This document shows positions 42,297 to 51,267 of a stretch of 64,000 nt of DNA, piece after piece. The stretch's first letter is position 1; each line of letters starts with the position of its first letter. The notes beneath the pieces were generated by a model, which was not told where the DNA came from, made no database searches, and was given only the letters and a program-made list of their open reading frames with translations. Both the position numbers and the translations under genes were made by a program. This stretch comes from an uncultured Novosphingobium sp. (GTDB lineage: Bacteria; Pseudomonadota; Alphaproteobacteria; Sphingomonadales; Sphingomonadaceae): contig CAMPHR010000015.1 in assembly GCA_946886075.1 (NCBI GenBank), positions 1-64,000 on the forward strand, given 5' to 3'.

Positions 42297-43195
42297 TGTT
42301 CGGGTCCCCAAGAAGGCTGTGTGCTGGAAAGCTTTTCGATCTGGAATGCGGCGCGGCCGTCCTGCTCGCCGATTGATCCATGGGCGACGATGCGGTCACC
42401 CACGATCAGCGGCAGGCTGCGGCTGATATTGACTGGAATGATGTCGCCCGCCTTCAACTGCATGAGGTCGGCGAGCGAGAGGTTGGGACGCGCCAGCACC
42501 GTGCGCGCGGGCAGGCGTATGTCGCGCATGCGGTTGGCGATGCGGGTCTGCCAGACGGGATCGATGCGATCTTCATCCACGGGCGCCTTCGTCCCCATCA
42601 GCGGCTCGACAGCGCGCAGCGACGAAAGCGGGAAGAGCAGGTCGATCGGCCATTCCATGTCACGCGCGATGCTGAGCATGAAGCGTTGCAACACCATCTG
42701 TTCGCCCGGCAGCGCGGCGGACGCGAAGCCGATGCCCGCTTCCCGGACGATCAGGCCGGTTTCCAGCGGCAGGATGTCGATCCAGCTTTCGACCAGCCGC
42801 GCGATCAGCCCTTCGGAAATACGGCTGATCAGCCGGTCTTCGGTCGGGGTGAACTCGCCGCGCGCGGGCAGCGGACGGTTACCGATGCCACCGTAGAAGC
42901 AATCGACCAGCGTGGAGATCATGGCCGCGTCCATGCGCAGCAGCATCTGCCCCTTGAGCGGCGCGATGCGATAGACGCCGATGCTGGTGAAGGCGGGCAC
43001 CTGCGCTTGCCAGGCGGCGAAATCCAGCACCTGCGCGTCCTGTGCCACCACATGCGCGCGCGCGCCGGAGACCGGCTCGATCAAGGCACGCAAACGCCGG
43101 CCGAGCTTTTCGCCCAGCCGGTCGAGCCCGGACAGCAGCTGTGGTGTCTGCGATTCCCCGCGCCCGAAGGCGTAGGTCTGAACGTCGTTCATCAT
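42293..43195 (-). CDS. fliM: Flagellar motor switch protein FliM
   Basis: C-ring protein that normally binds CheY-P through a short N-terminal peptide and bridges FliG and FliN. 300 residues, shorter than the ~330 of enteric FliM. Middle domain with LVDCFYGGIGNRP (GGxG) and a C-terminal SpoA domain (LARPNLSLADLMQLKAGDIIPVNI). The conserved N-terminal CheY-binding motif (LSQxEIDALL) is not visible. An in-frame stop lies about 11 codons upstream, so it is not hidden in an unannotated extension. Two adjacent start codons (43195, 43192). Confidence 0.93.
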   Translation of the reverse strand: MMNDVQTYAFGRGESQTPQLLSGLDRLGEKLGRRLRALIEPVSGARAHVVAQDAQVLDFAAWQAQVPAFTSIGVYRIAPLKGQMLLRMDAAMISTLVDCFYGGIGNRPLPARGEFTPTEDRLISRISEGLIARLVESWIDILPLETGLIVREAGIGFASAALPGEQMVLQRFMLSIARDMEWPIDLLFPLSSLRAVEPLMGTKAPVDEDRIDPVWQTRIANRMRDIRLPARTVLARPNLSLADLMQLKAGDIIPVNISRSLPLIVGDRIVAHGSIGEQDGRAAFQIEKLSSTQPSWGPEQ

Positions 43196-43244
43196 AGTCC
43201 CCTGCCCTAGCGGGTCAGGGGACTTCCCGACCTTTCAGGCACCC

Positions 43245-43877
43245 CTATTGAATAACGAAATTGGTAAAATAAACGTTATCGATGCCGCCATAGCCCGCCT
43301 TTTGCTTCAAAATATCGTTGATGACGCTCTTGATCTTGCCCTGGAGCAAGCGTTTGCCCTCCGGCGTCGCCAGCATCGTTTCGGGCTGCTGGGCGAGCAT
43401 CATCAGCACTTGGCTGCGAATCGCCATCTCATGCGTCTTGATCGCTTCGATCACGCGCATGTCGTAATAGGTTGAAACTGCGACCGAAATCTGGGCGAAA
43501 GCATCCGTGTCCGACATGTTGGACGTGAAGGGCGCCTGCAGCTGGAAATAGGTCGCCTGATAGGCGGCCGGATTGGCGGGCGTGGGCAAGTCGATGCCCT
43601 TGCCCGGCTTGTGCCCGCCCGCATGACCGCCGCCTTCGCCATGTCCCTCACCGCCCATGCCGTGGGCCTTGGCCACTTCCTCCGCGCTTTCGCCCGCGAG
43701 GACGAGGACAGGCTTGTTGGGATCTTCCTTGGGCCCTTCTTCCTTGGCGCTGAAGAAACCGGCGGCGTAGAGCCCGCCAGCCGTGCCCGCCCCCCCTAAG
43801 ACGAGCGCGGCGGCGGCCAGCAGGATCATCTTCATGCCCCCGCCCTTTTTCTTCTTCGCCTTCGCCTCGTCGCTCAT
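43245..43877 (-). CDS. fliL: Flagellar basal-body protein FliL
   Basis: Inner-membrane protein that surrounds the stator near the rotor. 210 residues: Lys-rich cytoplasmic start (EAKAKKKKGGG), one span (MILLAAAALVLGGAGTAGGLYAAGF), then a His/Gly-rich linker (~80-95, MGGEGHGEGGGHAGGHKPG). The periplasmic FliL domain follows (FTSNMSDTDAFAQISVAVSTYYDMRVIEAIKTHEMAIRSQVLMMLAQQ). The His-rich linker is unusual and could bind metal. Between fliK and fliM. Confidence 0.93.
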   Translation of the reverse strand: MSDEAKAKKKKGGGMKMILLAAAALVLGGAGTAGGLYAAGFFSAKEEGPKEDPNKPVLVLAGESAEEVAKAHGMGGEGHGEGGGHAGGHKPGKGIDLPTPANPAAYQATYFQLQAPFTSNMSDTDAFAQISVAVSTYYDMRVIEAIKTHEMAIRSQVLMMLAQQPETMLATPEGKRLLQGKIKSVINDILKQKAGYGGIDNVYFTNFVIQ

Positions 43878-43904
43878 CTGCTAGTCCCCCGAATATCCTG
43901 AAAC

Positions 43905-45767
43905 CTATGCGTACCGCGCGCGCGCCCGATCATGGGCGGCAGGCTGCGCATCCGCATGGTTAAGAACGGCAGGATCGCCGGAGCCTTTAGGGCCAAAACC
44001 GTTATTTTCGCGCCCCTGCCAGCGATTTTGCTGACCCTGGGGCTGGCCCATATTCTGGCCGCCATTCTGCGCCCAACCAGAGGTTTGAGAGCCCTGTTGC
44101 GAGGGTTGCTGTTGCTGTTGAGACGACGACTGATTAGCGGTTTCGGCGCGGTGCGCCTCGGCGATGGCGGGCGCGCGTTCGACCTTCACCTCGGCGATGC
44201 GGACGGCGGCGAGACCTGCGTCAAGCTTCAGCCGGTCGCTATCCTGCCGCAAGGCCATTTCCGCCGCCTCGTTGGCAACGGTCAGGCTGACGGCAGCGCC
44301 ATCCGTGTCGTGGCGGATGTCCACCTGCACGGCGCCAAGATGATGCGTATCGATCTGGAAACGTCCCTGCGCGCCATTGGCCGATAGCCCAGCGATGTCG
44401 CGGGCAAGCCCGTCGATCCATTGTCCCGACACGCCCATATCGACGACCTGCGCGCCAAGGCTGGCGGAGAGATCGGGCGACGGCAAAACTGGGGCCGCAG
44501 CGGCTACGGGAGAACTATTCACTTGCGGAACGGTGACAGCAGGCGCGGTCGGAGCCACATCAGCAGGCGACGGAGCCATTGACGGGTCGAATGCCGGTTC
44601 AACCTGGCGAGTTGGGGCATCAGCCTTCGCCTGAACAGCGGCGGAAACCTGTTCGCCGACGCGCACGGACGCGCCAGTCTGGCGGGCGGCGACCTGTTCG
44701 CGCACGATTTGCAGAAGAGCGATTGCTTCCGCCTTCATCGGCTTGCCGTGGAGGACCGGCGCTGCTGGCAAGGCAAGTTCGGGCGCCGGAATATCTTCTG
44801 CCGTAGCGCTTCCAGGCGCGTCGGGAGCCGCCGAGGGGCGCTTGTTGTCGCTCAGCCTGGTTCGCTGGTCAGCGGCGATCTGTTCAGGCGCGCTCTCGAC
44901 TGGCGCAGGAGCAGCCGGGCGCGGCAATGGCACAGCTACCGTCATGACGGCCGCCACGTCTGGCGCGGCTGCGACGGGTTCGGTGCTGTCGGCTGGCGCC
45001 TGGGTCGCGGGTTCAGCAGTGACCGGCGGAACGATGGCAGCTGCTGCTGCCACGGGCTGCGGCACTGACGCTGAAGGCGCAGCATCTTGCTCGGTGCGTT
45101 CGACCTTCGCCTTTTGCTTTGGCGGTGATTTGGTCTCGGTCGGAGCGGCTTCCTCTCCGACGGGCGTCAGCGGGTCTGGATCAGCTTCGCCTTTATGAGC
45201 GGCCGGGTGCGGCTTCGGCGACTGAACGGGCGGGGTTGCTTGCTCCGGTAAAGCTGCCTCGGGCTGGACAGGCGTCTCACCGGGCGCTCCGGCCTGTGGC
45301 GGAATGGGTGCTTCGTCCGGGAAGCCCGCCTCGGGCTGGACCGGGAGTTGTGCAGGCTCGACCTGCGGCCCTGACGGAGCGTCGGCAAGCTGCTTGACGA
45401 GCCCGAGCGCACGGCCAGGCGGCAATTGCGACGGCAAGGATTTGCCGGCGGCGACCGCGATCGCGAGACCGTGCGGCACATGGCCATGTGCAGGCTTGGC
45501 CTCCGGCTGACCGATGTTCACTGGCAAATCGGGGGTGGCGACAGCTGCATCCTGCCCCTCAACTGGCGGGAGTTCGGACGCTGTGGCCGGGGCAGATGCT
45601 CCGCCAATCTGCGGCACGGCGGGGGCAACGGCGCTCTCTTCTGCCATGGTGCCGTCGAGCAGCGCGGCGAAGTCGGCCATGTCGCCAGGCGCGGCAGGCT
45701 GTGCCGCCGCAACGCCCGGCGAGGCCGAGGAAAAGAGCAGTGCCTTCAGGCTGGAAAGCATGTTCAT
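43905..45767 (-). CDS. fliK: Flagellar hook-length control protein FliK
   Basis: Secreted ruler that measures hook length and triggers the FlhB switch. 620 residues: a long Pro/Ala/Glu/Gln-rich, low-complexity N-terminal two thirds and a compact FliK_C domain near 460-560 (LSANGAQGRFQIDTHHLGAVQVDIRHDTDG). A Gln-rich tail (SSQQQQQPSQQGSQ) follows. ATG 45767 sits nine bases after AGGAG and one base past the fliJ stop. ATGs at 45776 and 45761 are alternatives. Confidence 0.9.
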   Translation of the reverse strand: MNMLSSLKALLFSSASPGVAAAQPAAPGDMADFAALLDGTMAEESAVAPAVPQIGGASAPATASELPPVEGQDAAVATPDLPVNIGQPEAKPAHGHVPHGLAIAVAAGKSLPSQLPPGRALGLVKQLADAPSGPQVEPAQLPVQPEAGFPDEAPIPPQAGAPGETPVQPEAALPEQATPPVQSPKPHPAAHKGEADPDPLTPVGEEAAPTETKSPPKQKAKVERTEQDAAPSASVPQPVAAAAAIVPPVTAEPATQAPADSTEPVAAAPDVAAVMTVAVPLPRPAAPAPVESAPEQIAADQRTRLSDNKRPSAAPDAPGSATAEDIPAPELALPAAPVLHGKPMKAEAIALLQIVREQVAARQTGASVRVGEQVSAAVQAKADAPTRQVEPAFDPSMAPSPADVAPTAPAVTVPQVNSSPVAAAAPVLPSPDLSASLGAQVVDMGVSGQWIDGLARDIAGLSANGAQGRFQIDTHHLGAVQVDIRHDTDGAAVSLTVANEAAEMALRQDSDRLKLDAGLAAVRIAEVKVERAPAIAEAHRAETANQSSSQQQQQPSQQGSQTSGWAQNGGQNMGQPQGQQNRWQGRENNGFGPKGSGDPAVLNHADAQPAAHDRARARYA

Positions 45768-45768
45768 C

Positions 45769-46194
45769 TCATACATCTCCTGTCCGCTGCATCCGGCGGT
45801 AGCGCGGCAGGGCCGCCAGCTTGGTTTCCCGCCATTCCTCCAGGTCCGCGCGGGCGCGGTCCTTGAGCTTTTCGGCGATCTCGCGGTCCCGATTGGCCGC
45901 GAGGGTTAGGCCTTCCTTAGCCTCGACCTTGCGGCGCGCATCGTAGAGCGCGCCATCCAGCTGACGGCCAGCCTGCTCAAGCCGGCCAGCAAGTTCCTGC
46001 ATCGCTGCAAAATTCGCGCCAGTTGCCATGCCGGGGTCGGAAAAAAGATCATTCCGCACCTTGCGCAGCCTGTCGGCATTGCGTTCGATGCCATCCGCTT
46101 CGTCACGCGCGCGGGCGGTTTCAGCGACAGCCATGGCGTGCTGGACATGGCGCACGCGCAGCACGCGCTGGCGGGTCTTGAGCGCGCCGTTCAT
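45769..46194 (-). CDS. fliJ: Flagellar export protein FliJ
   Basis: Coiled-coil component of the export ATPase complex, located in the FliI hexamer centre. 141 residues, almost all charged helix (VRHVQHAMAVAETARARDEADGIERNADRLRKVRNDLF; EIAEKLKDRARADLEEWRETK). Identified chiefly by coiled-coil character, size and position between fliI and fliK. Start overlaps the fliI stop by four bases. Confidence 0.85.
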   Translation of the reverse strand: MNGALKTRQRVLRVRHVQHAMAVAETARARDEADGIERNADRLRKVRNDLFSDPGMATGANFAAMQELAGRLEQAGRQLDGALYDARRKVEAKEGLTLAANRDREIAEKLKDRARADLEEWRETKLAALPRYRRMQRTGDV

Positions 46195-47519
46195 GCGCCA
46201 AACTCAGCGATCAGAGCGCCCGCACTGGTGTCGAGGTCGATGAAGCTTTTCTGGTCCTGCCGGATGAAGTCGAGGATTTCCTGGCGGCGCTGCACCGCTT
46301 CGTCGATCACCGGATCGTTGCCGGGGCGGTAGGCGCCCATCAGGATAAGGTCGCGATTTTCCTCATAGGCGGCCCAGAGGCGGCGGTAGGACGCGGCGGC
46401 CATGCGATGTTGGTCGGGCACAACATCGGCCATCACGCGCGAGAGGGACTTGCCGATATCGATGGCCGGGAAGATCGCCTGCTCCGACAGATGGCGCGAG
46501 AGGACGAAGTGGCCATCCACGATGGCGCGGGCGGCGTCCACGATCGGATCGTCAGTGTCGTCGCCATCTGCCAGCACAGTGTAGAGCGCAGTGATGGAGC
46601 CGCCGGTGCGGGCGTCCACCCCTGCCCGCTCGACGAGCCGAGGGATCAGCGCGAGCGCAGAGGGCGGATAACCCTTCATCGCGGGCGGTTCACCAAGCGC
46701 CAGCCCGATCTCACGCTGGGCATGGGCGCAGCGAGTCAGGCTGTCGATGAGGAGCAGCACCTTCTTGCCGCGCGCGCGGAAATATTCGGCGATGGCGGTG
46801 GCGCGGGCGGCGGCGCGCAGGCGCAGCACCGGGGGATGGTCGGCCGGCACGGCGACGACGATCGACTTGTGCATCGCGCCCTTGAGCTTGGTTTCGAGGA
46901 AGTCGCTGACCTCGCGGCCGCGTTCGCCGATCAAGCCCGCGACCACGATGTCGGCTTCGGCGCCCTGAATCATCTGGCCCATGAGGACCGACTTGCCGAC
47001 GCCCGAACCGGCGATGATGGCGATGCGCTGACCCCGACCAGCGGTGAGCAGCGCGTTGACGGCGCGGACGCCCAGGTCGAACGGTTCGGTGACACGGCCC
47101 CGGTCCAGGACATTGCCCTTAACGCCATTGAGCGGCCAGTTGCCGCCCGCGATGATCGGGCCCTTGCGGTCGAGCGGCTGGCCCATGGCGTCGATGACGC
47201 GGCCGATGAGGCCCTCGCCCACCTGCACCATGTTCGCCTGGCTGTCCGGCTCTACCCGCGCGCCATTTTCGAGCGGCACATCATTGTCGAGCGGAACCAG
47301 CAACGTCTTGTCGCCACGAAAGCCGACGACTTCAGCACGGCAGATCGAGCCATCCGACGCGATCACCTTCGCGCCCGCGCCGATCGGCTTGCGAAAGCCG
47401 GTGACCTCCAGCATGCCCGCGTCATGGCTGACCAGGCGGCCGACATGGCGAGGGGCGCGGTTCTGGACTTGCAGATGGTCGAACAGGCTTTCGGCCTGGG
47501 CGAGCGCGGCCTTGATCAT
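46191..47519 (-). CDS. fliI: Flagellum-specific ATPase FliI
   Basis: Export ATPase related to F1-beta. 442 residues. Walker A AGSGVGKS in IAIIAGSGVGKSVLMGQM, VVAGLIGERGREVSDFLE, Walker B VLLLIDSLTRCAHAQREIGLALGEPPAMKGYPPSALALIPRLVERAG, and TVLADGDDTDDPIVDAARAIVDGHFVLSR. Four-base overlaps on both sides (fliH, fliJ). Confidence 0.97.
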   Translation of the reverse strand: MIKAALAQAESLFDHLQVQNRAPRHVGRLVSHDAGMLEVTGFRKPIGAGAKVIASDGSICRAEVVGFRGDKTLLVPLDNDVPLENGARVEPDSQANMVQVGEGLIGRVIDAMGQPLDRKGPIIAGGNWPLNGVKGNVLDRGRVTEPFDLGVRAVNALLTAGRGQRIAIIAGSGVGKSVLMGQMIQGAEADIVVAGLIGERGREVSDFLETKLKGAMHKSIVVAVPADHPPVLRLRAAARATAIAEYFRARGKKVLLLIDSLTRCAHAQREIGLALGEPPAMKGYPPSALALIPRLVERAGVDARTGGSITALYTVLADGDDTDDPIVDAARAIVDGHFVLSRHLSEQAIFPAIDIGKSLSRVMADVVPDQHRMAAASYRRLWAAYEENRDLILMGAYRPGNDPVIDEAVQRRQEILDFIRQDQKSFIDLDTSAGALIAEFGA

Positions 47520-48160
47520 GCCTTTCCTTCCATATCGTCCATCAGCGCGCGCAGGCGCGACAGGCGCACGTCCGGGCCATCCTCGACCCAGCCGTCGGCG
47601 GTTTCAAGGCGGACGCAGCCGCGATGCATGGCGGAATCAGCAACCAGCTTGAGCCCGATCGTCTCGCCGTCCAGCATCGCCACATCTTCAGGGTGCAGGT
47701 GCAGTGCGCTCTTGTCCTCATTATCCTCGATGAAGGCCGCGACCGTATCACAGCGCTGGACCAGCCGCTCGAGATCGATCTCCACTTCTCCGACAATCTG
47801 CTCGACCAGCCGGACGACCGTGGCCGACAACATGGTGGACAACATGCCACTGGGCGCGGGCGACAGATTTTCCAGCGCTTCGGCAAGGCGGGCGCGCGCT
47901 TCGGCATCGGCGGCGGCGGCATCGCCGACCACCCGGCATCCTTCATCGAAGCCAAGTGTGAAGGCCTCCATCCGCGCCTGCTCGATAATGTCCTCATCGG
48001 TCATGGCGGGCGCGATGTCATGCATCGCCCTGCCCGATCCGACTGGCCCGTCGGAATAGAGGCTGCGGAAGCTGCCGTTCTTCACCTGGCTCATGCCGCC
48101 CAGGGGGATGCTGGAGGCGTCCCGGCTGCTGCTTGCGTCCCAGACCTTAAACAAAGTCAT
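47516..48160 (-). CDS. fliH: Flagellar assembly protein FliH
   Basis: Negative regulator and stator-like partner of FliI. 214 residues. Contains the expected helical segment (EDIIEQARMEAFTLGFDEGCRVVGDAAAADAEARARLAEALENL) and a C-terminal domain (VVRLVEQIVGEVEIDLERLVQRCDTVAAFIE; LHPEDVAMLD). GRVG-type details are weak, so assignment relies on position as well. Starts 14 bases inside fliG, preceded by AAGGGGA. Confidence 0.85.
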   Translation of the reverse strand: MTLFKVWDASSSRDASSIPLGGMSQVKNGSFRSLYSDGPVGSGRAMHDIAPAMTDEDIIEQARMEAFTLGFDEGCRVVGDAAAADAEARARLAEALENLSPAPSGMLSTMLSATVVRLVEQIVGEVEIDLERLVQRCDTVAAFIEDNEDKSALHLHPEDVAMLDGETIGLKLVADSAMHRGCVRLETADGWVEDGPDVRLSRLRALMDDMEGKA

Positions 48161-49163
48161 TCCCCTTGCCGCCCAGCATGATCGTACCTGCGTCGGCCAT
48201 GCGGCGCGCGGTGGCGATGATGAGCTTTTGCGCCTCCATCACCTCGGCGAGGCGGATGGGGCCGCGTTCCTCGATCTCGTCGGCAATCGCCTGCGCCGCG
48301 CGGGCGGACATGGCGCCGAAGATCTTGCCCTTGAGCATCTCGTTCGCGCCCTTCAGCGCCACGACCAACACGCTGCTGTCGATGGTGCGCATCAGTGTGC
48401 CCATATTCTTGTCATCCATGTCGATCAGGTTATCGAACACGAACATCTCTTCTTCGATGGTCTGCGCGATCATCTTGTCGCGCTTGGCCACCGCCTTCAT
48501 GATCCGCTGCTCATTTTCCTTGCGGACATTGTTCATGATGGCGGCCGCTTCGATCGTGCCACCGCGCTGGGATGCTGCGCCCTGCTTCTTCGCGGTCGAT
48601 CCGCGCAACAGCAGTTGTTCCAGGTCATCAAGCGCTTCGTTCGACACCAGGCCGAGCGTTGCGATGCGATAAACGATCTCTTCCTGATATTCGGCCGGAA
48701 GCAGTTGCAGCACATCGGCGGCTACTGGCGCTTCCAGATGGGCAAGGACGATCGCCATGATCTGCGGATGCTCCGCCTCGATCAGCGACGCCACTTCCTT
48801 GGCGTCCATCCATTTCAGCATTTCCAGTTGGGTGGAGCGGGTCGGCGGCGTGATGCGCGCCAGGATGGTTTCCGCGCGTTCCTCGCCCAGCGCCTTGGTC
48901 ATCGCACCGCGGATGTGGCGGGTCGCGCCATAGCCGATGGTGGTGCGCTTCTTCGCCTTGGTGACGAAATGGTCGAGCGCTTCATTCACTTCCTCGACCG
49001 CCACGTCAGCGACATCATACATCGCGTAGCCGAGCTGGCGGACTTCGTCGGGTTCCAGGCGCGAGAGGATTTGCGCGGCCTCATCCTCGTCGAAGAGCAT
49101 CAGCAGGACGGCAGCGGCGGCGCTGCCCTTGATGATGGCAGGAGCTTCAGCGGCCTCAGCCAT
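48147..49163 (-). CDS. fliG: Flagellar motor switch protein FliG
   Basis: Rotor protein that couples FliF to the C-ring and interacts with the stator. 338 residues. FliG_N/M: AAAVLLMLFDEDEAAQILSRLEPDEVRQLGYAM, EHPQIMAIVLAHLEAPVAADVLQLLPAEYQEEIVYRIATLG. FliG_C: MFVFDNLIDMDDKNMGTLMRTIDSSVLVVALKGANEMLKGKIFGAMSARAAQAIADEIEERGPIRLAEV, the charged torque helix, ending GKGNDFV. Overlaps fliF by eight bases. Confidence 0.97.
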   Translation of the reverse strand: MAEAAEAPAIIKGSAAAAVLLMLFDEDEAAQILSRLEPDEVRQLGYAMYDVADVAVEEVNEALDHFVTKAKKRTTIGYGATRHIRGAMTKALGEERAETILARITPPTRSTQLEMLKWMDAKEVASLIEAEHPQIMAIVLAHLEAPVAADVLQLLPAEYQEEIVYRIATLGLVSNEALDDLEQLLLRGSTAKKQGAASQRGGTIEAAAIMNNVRKENEQRIMKAVAKRDKMIAQTIEEEMFVFDNLIDMDDKNMGTLMRTIDSSVLVVALKGANEMLKGKIFGAMSARAAQAIADEIEERGPIRLAEVMEAQKLIIATARRMADAGTIMLGGKGNDFV

Positions 49164-50892
49164 TGTCCTTCTTCCCTTCCTTCAGGAGGTCGCGGACGAC
49201 AAGGGCGGCGCGATCGGGATCCTGCTTCACGAAGTTGCGGATGAGGTCGGCGCGCTGCGCATAGTCATAGGTGGAGGAGATCATGTCGAGCGTGACCGCT
49301 TTGCTGCCGTCAGGCGCAATTGCGGACTGCTTAGTGATCTCGGACGAGATTTCACGGCCGATCTTCTGGCCATTGGCGGCCATGTCGGCGGCTGCGGCTT
49401 CCTGTGCGGCGGCGCGGCGCTTCAGCAGCGGGCGGCCGATGCCAAAGATGACGAGCAGCGCGACAGCGAGCGCGGAGAGGTTGCGCACCAGCGGAGAGAC
49501 CCAGTCGGCTTCGTACCAGGGGGCTTTGACTTCTTCGGCCTTGACGAAGCTGCGCGAGGAGAGCGCGACCACGTCGCCACGCTGCTGATCGAAGCCAACC
49601 GCGCCCTTCACCAGCGCTTCAAGGGCGGCGATTTCCTGTGCCGAGCGGGGCTTACCGTCAGCGCCATTATCCAGCGCGACGGCGACGGACAGACGCTTCA
49701 CCGTGCCGATGGCGTCCTTGGTCACGGACACTTCGCGGCCGAGCTCGAAGCTGCGGTTGAAGGTTTCCTCGGTCTTCATCGGCGCGCTGGGCGGGGTTGC
49801 GGGCTGGTTGGCCTGCGTACCTTGGCTGACGGCCTGACCGTTGGGGTTGGTCTGGGTCACGGTCGGGTTGACCGGCGCCTGGTTGCTGAGCGCGCCGGGC
49901 ACGCCGCTTGCCTCGCCGCCAGCACCCTGACCGCGCGGGTCGGATGCCCAGGTGCCCTGCTCTGTGCGAAGGCGGGCTTCGTCCTGCGGGAAGGTTTCGC
50001 GTGTCGCCTGACGCTCGGCGAAATTGAGTTCGGCGCGGACCTCGGTCGAAAATTTGCCGTCGCCCAGGATCGGGGTCAGCAGCGCGATTACGGACTGGCG
50101 ATAGCGATCCTCGATCTTGCTCTGCACCGCCAGCTGACGGTCGTCGGCGGCATTGCCGTCATTATTGCTGAGCAGGCGGCCATTCTGATCCACCAGCGAA
50201 ATCTGGTCGGGGCTGAGTTCCGGCACCGAAGACGCGACGAGGTGAACGATCGCGCTCACCTGCGCATCGGTCAGCGTGCGGCCGGACGCCAAACGCAGCA
50301 TGATCGATGCCGACGGCTTGGCCCGTTCACGCAGGAAGACGCTGGGCGGTTCGACGGCGAGGTGGACCTTCGCGCTCTCGACGCTGTCGATCGCCTCGAT
50401 CGTGCGGGCAAGGTCCATTTCGCGGGCCGAACGGAGCTTTTCGCCCTCGACGGCGCGGCTGGCGCCCATTGGCAGGCTGTCGATCATGCTGTTGCCGTCG
50501 GGCGCGCTCTTGGGCAGGCCCTGCGCGGCGAGCATCATCTTCGCCTTGAAATAATCATCCTCGGCGACGGTCATCGCACCGGAGTTGTCGAAGTCATAAG
50601 CCAGGCCATTCTGGTCCAGCACCTGCGCCACGGCCGACTTGTCGGCATCGGGCAGGCCACGGAACAGGTCGCGCTGCGGCGGTTCGCGCAGCGCCAGCCA
50701 GGCAGCGCCAGCCGTAGCGACGACGCCCAGCAGGCCGAGCAGCGGAAGGCTCTTCGCCACCGCGGGCTGCTTGATGAAGCCGGTGAAGCGCGCCTTCAGC
50801 GCATCGGCGCCCTTCGCGCCACCGAAACCGGCGGAGCTGGTGGCGGGGAGAGCGGCAGCGCCGCCATCGAGGGTGAGTGCGTTCTCGCTCAT
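49156..50892 (-). CDS. fliF: Flagellar MS-ring protein FliF
   Basis: Forms the membrane ring on which the rotor assembles. 578 residues. First span near 50-70 (SLPLLGLLGVVATAGAAWLAL), then the YscJ/FliF domain (LFRGLPDADKSAVAQVLDQNGLAYDF; MMLAAQGLPKS; AREMDLARTIEAIDSVESAKVHLAVEPPSVF). A Gly/Gln-rich linker (~320-370) is followed by a second span near 470-490 and a C-terminal FliG-binding tail. Three-base gap from fliE. Confidence 0.96.
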   Translation of the reverse strand: MSENALTLDGGAAALPATSSAGFGGAKGADALKARFTGFIKQPAVAKSLPLLGLLGVVATAGAAWLALREPPQRDLFRGLPDADKSAVAQVLDQNGLAYDFDNSGAMTVAEDDYFKAKMMLAAQGLPKSAPDGNSMIDSLPMGASRAVEGEKLRSAREMDLARTIEAIDSVESAKVHLAVEPPSVFLRERAKPSASIMLRLASGRTLTDAQVSAIVHLVASSVPELSPDQISLVDQNGRLLSNNDGNAADDRQLAVQSKIEDRYRQSVIALLTPILGDGKFSTEVRAELNFAERQATRETFPQDEARLRTEQGTWASDPRGQGAGGEASGVPGALSNQAPVNPTVTQTNPNGQAVSQGTQANQPATPPSAPMKTEETFNRSFELGREVSVTKDAIGTVKRLSVAVALDNGADGKPRSAQEIAALEALVKGAVGFDQQRGDVVALSSRSFVKAEEVKAPWYEADWVSPLVRNLSALAVALLVIFGIGRPLLKRRAAAQEAAAADMAANGQKIGREISSEITKQSAIAPDGSKAVTLDMISSTYDYAQRADLIRNFVKQDPDRAALVVRDLLKEGKKDNG

Positions 50893-50895
50893 GGT

Positions 50896-51255
50896 TTATA
50901 CCGGCATGCTCATGATGTCCTTGTAGGCGGACAGGAGTTTGTTGCGGACCTGAAGGGTCGCCTCGAAGCTGACCGATGCCTGCTGCTTAGCCAGCATGAC
51001 GGCGGCGATGTCGGTCGTTTCGCCCCGTTCGAAGGCGGAGGCCGCCTCGCCTGCCTGGCTTTGCAGGCCGTTGACCTGCTGAAGCGCGGAGTTGAGCGCT
51101 TCGGTGAAGCCGCCGGGCTTGGTGCCCTCGGCCCCGCCGACACCTGCGCCACCGCCGACCGTACCCGTCTGGGCGACGTCGCGCAGGGCGGCGTTCTTCT
51201 GGAGGATGGCGTTGCGGATCGCCATCACGCTGTCAGTCGGGGAAATGCTGGTCAT
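50896..51255 (-). CDS. fliE: Flagellar hook-basal body protein FliE
   Basis: Junction between MS ring and rod. 119 residues. C-terminal FliE signature: GFTEALNSALQQVNGLQSQAGEAASAFERGETTDIAAVMLAKQQASVSFEATLQVRNKLLSAYKDIMSMPV. First structural gene of the long block, 12 bases after the sigma54 activator gene, so probably cotranscribed with it. Confidence 0.95.
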   Translation of the reverse strand: MTSISPTDSVMAIRNAILQKNAALRDVAQTGTVGGGAGVGGAEGTKPGGFTEALNSALQQVNGLQSQAGEAASAFERGETTDIAAVMLAKQQASVSFEATLQVRNKLLSAYKDIMSMPV

Positions 51256-51267
51256 GCCCTACCTCCC

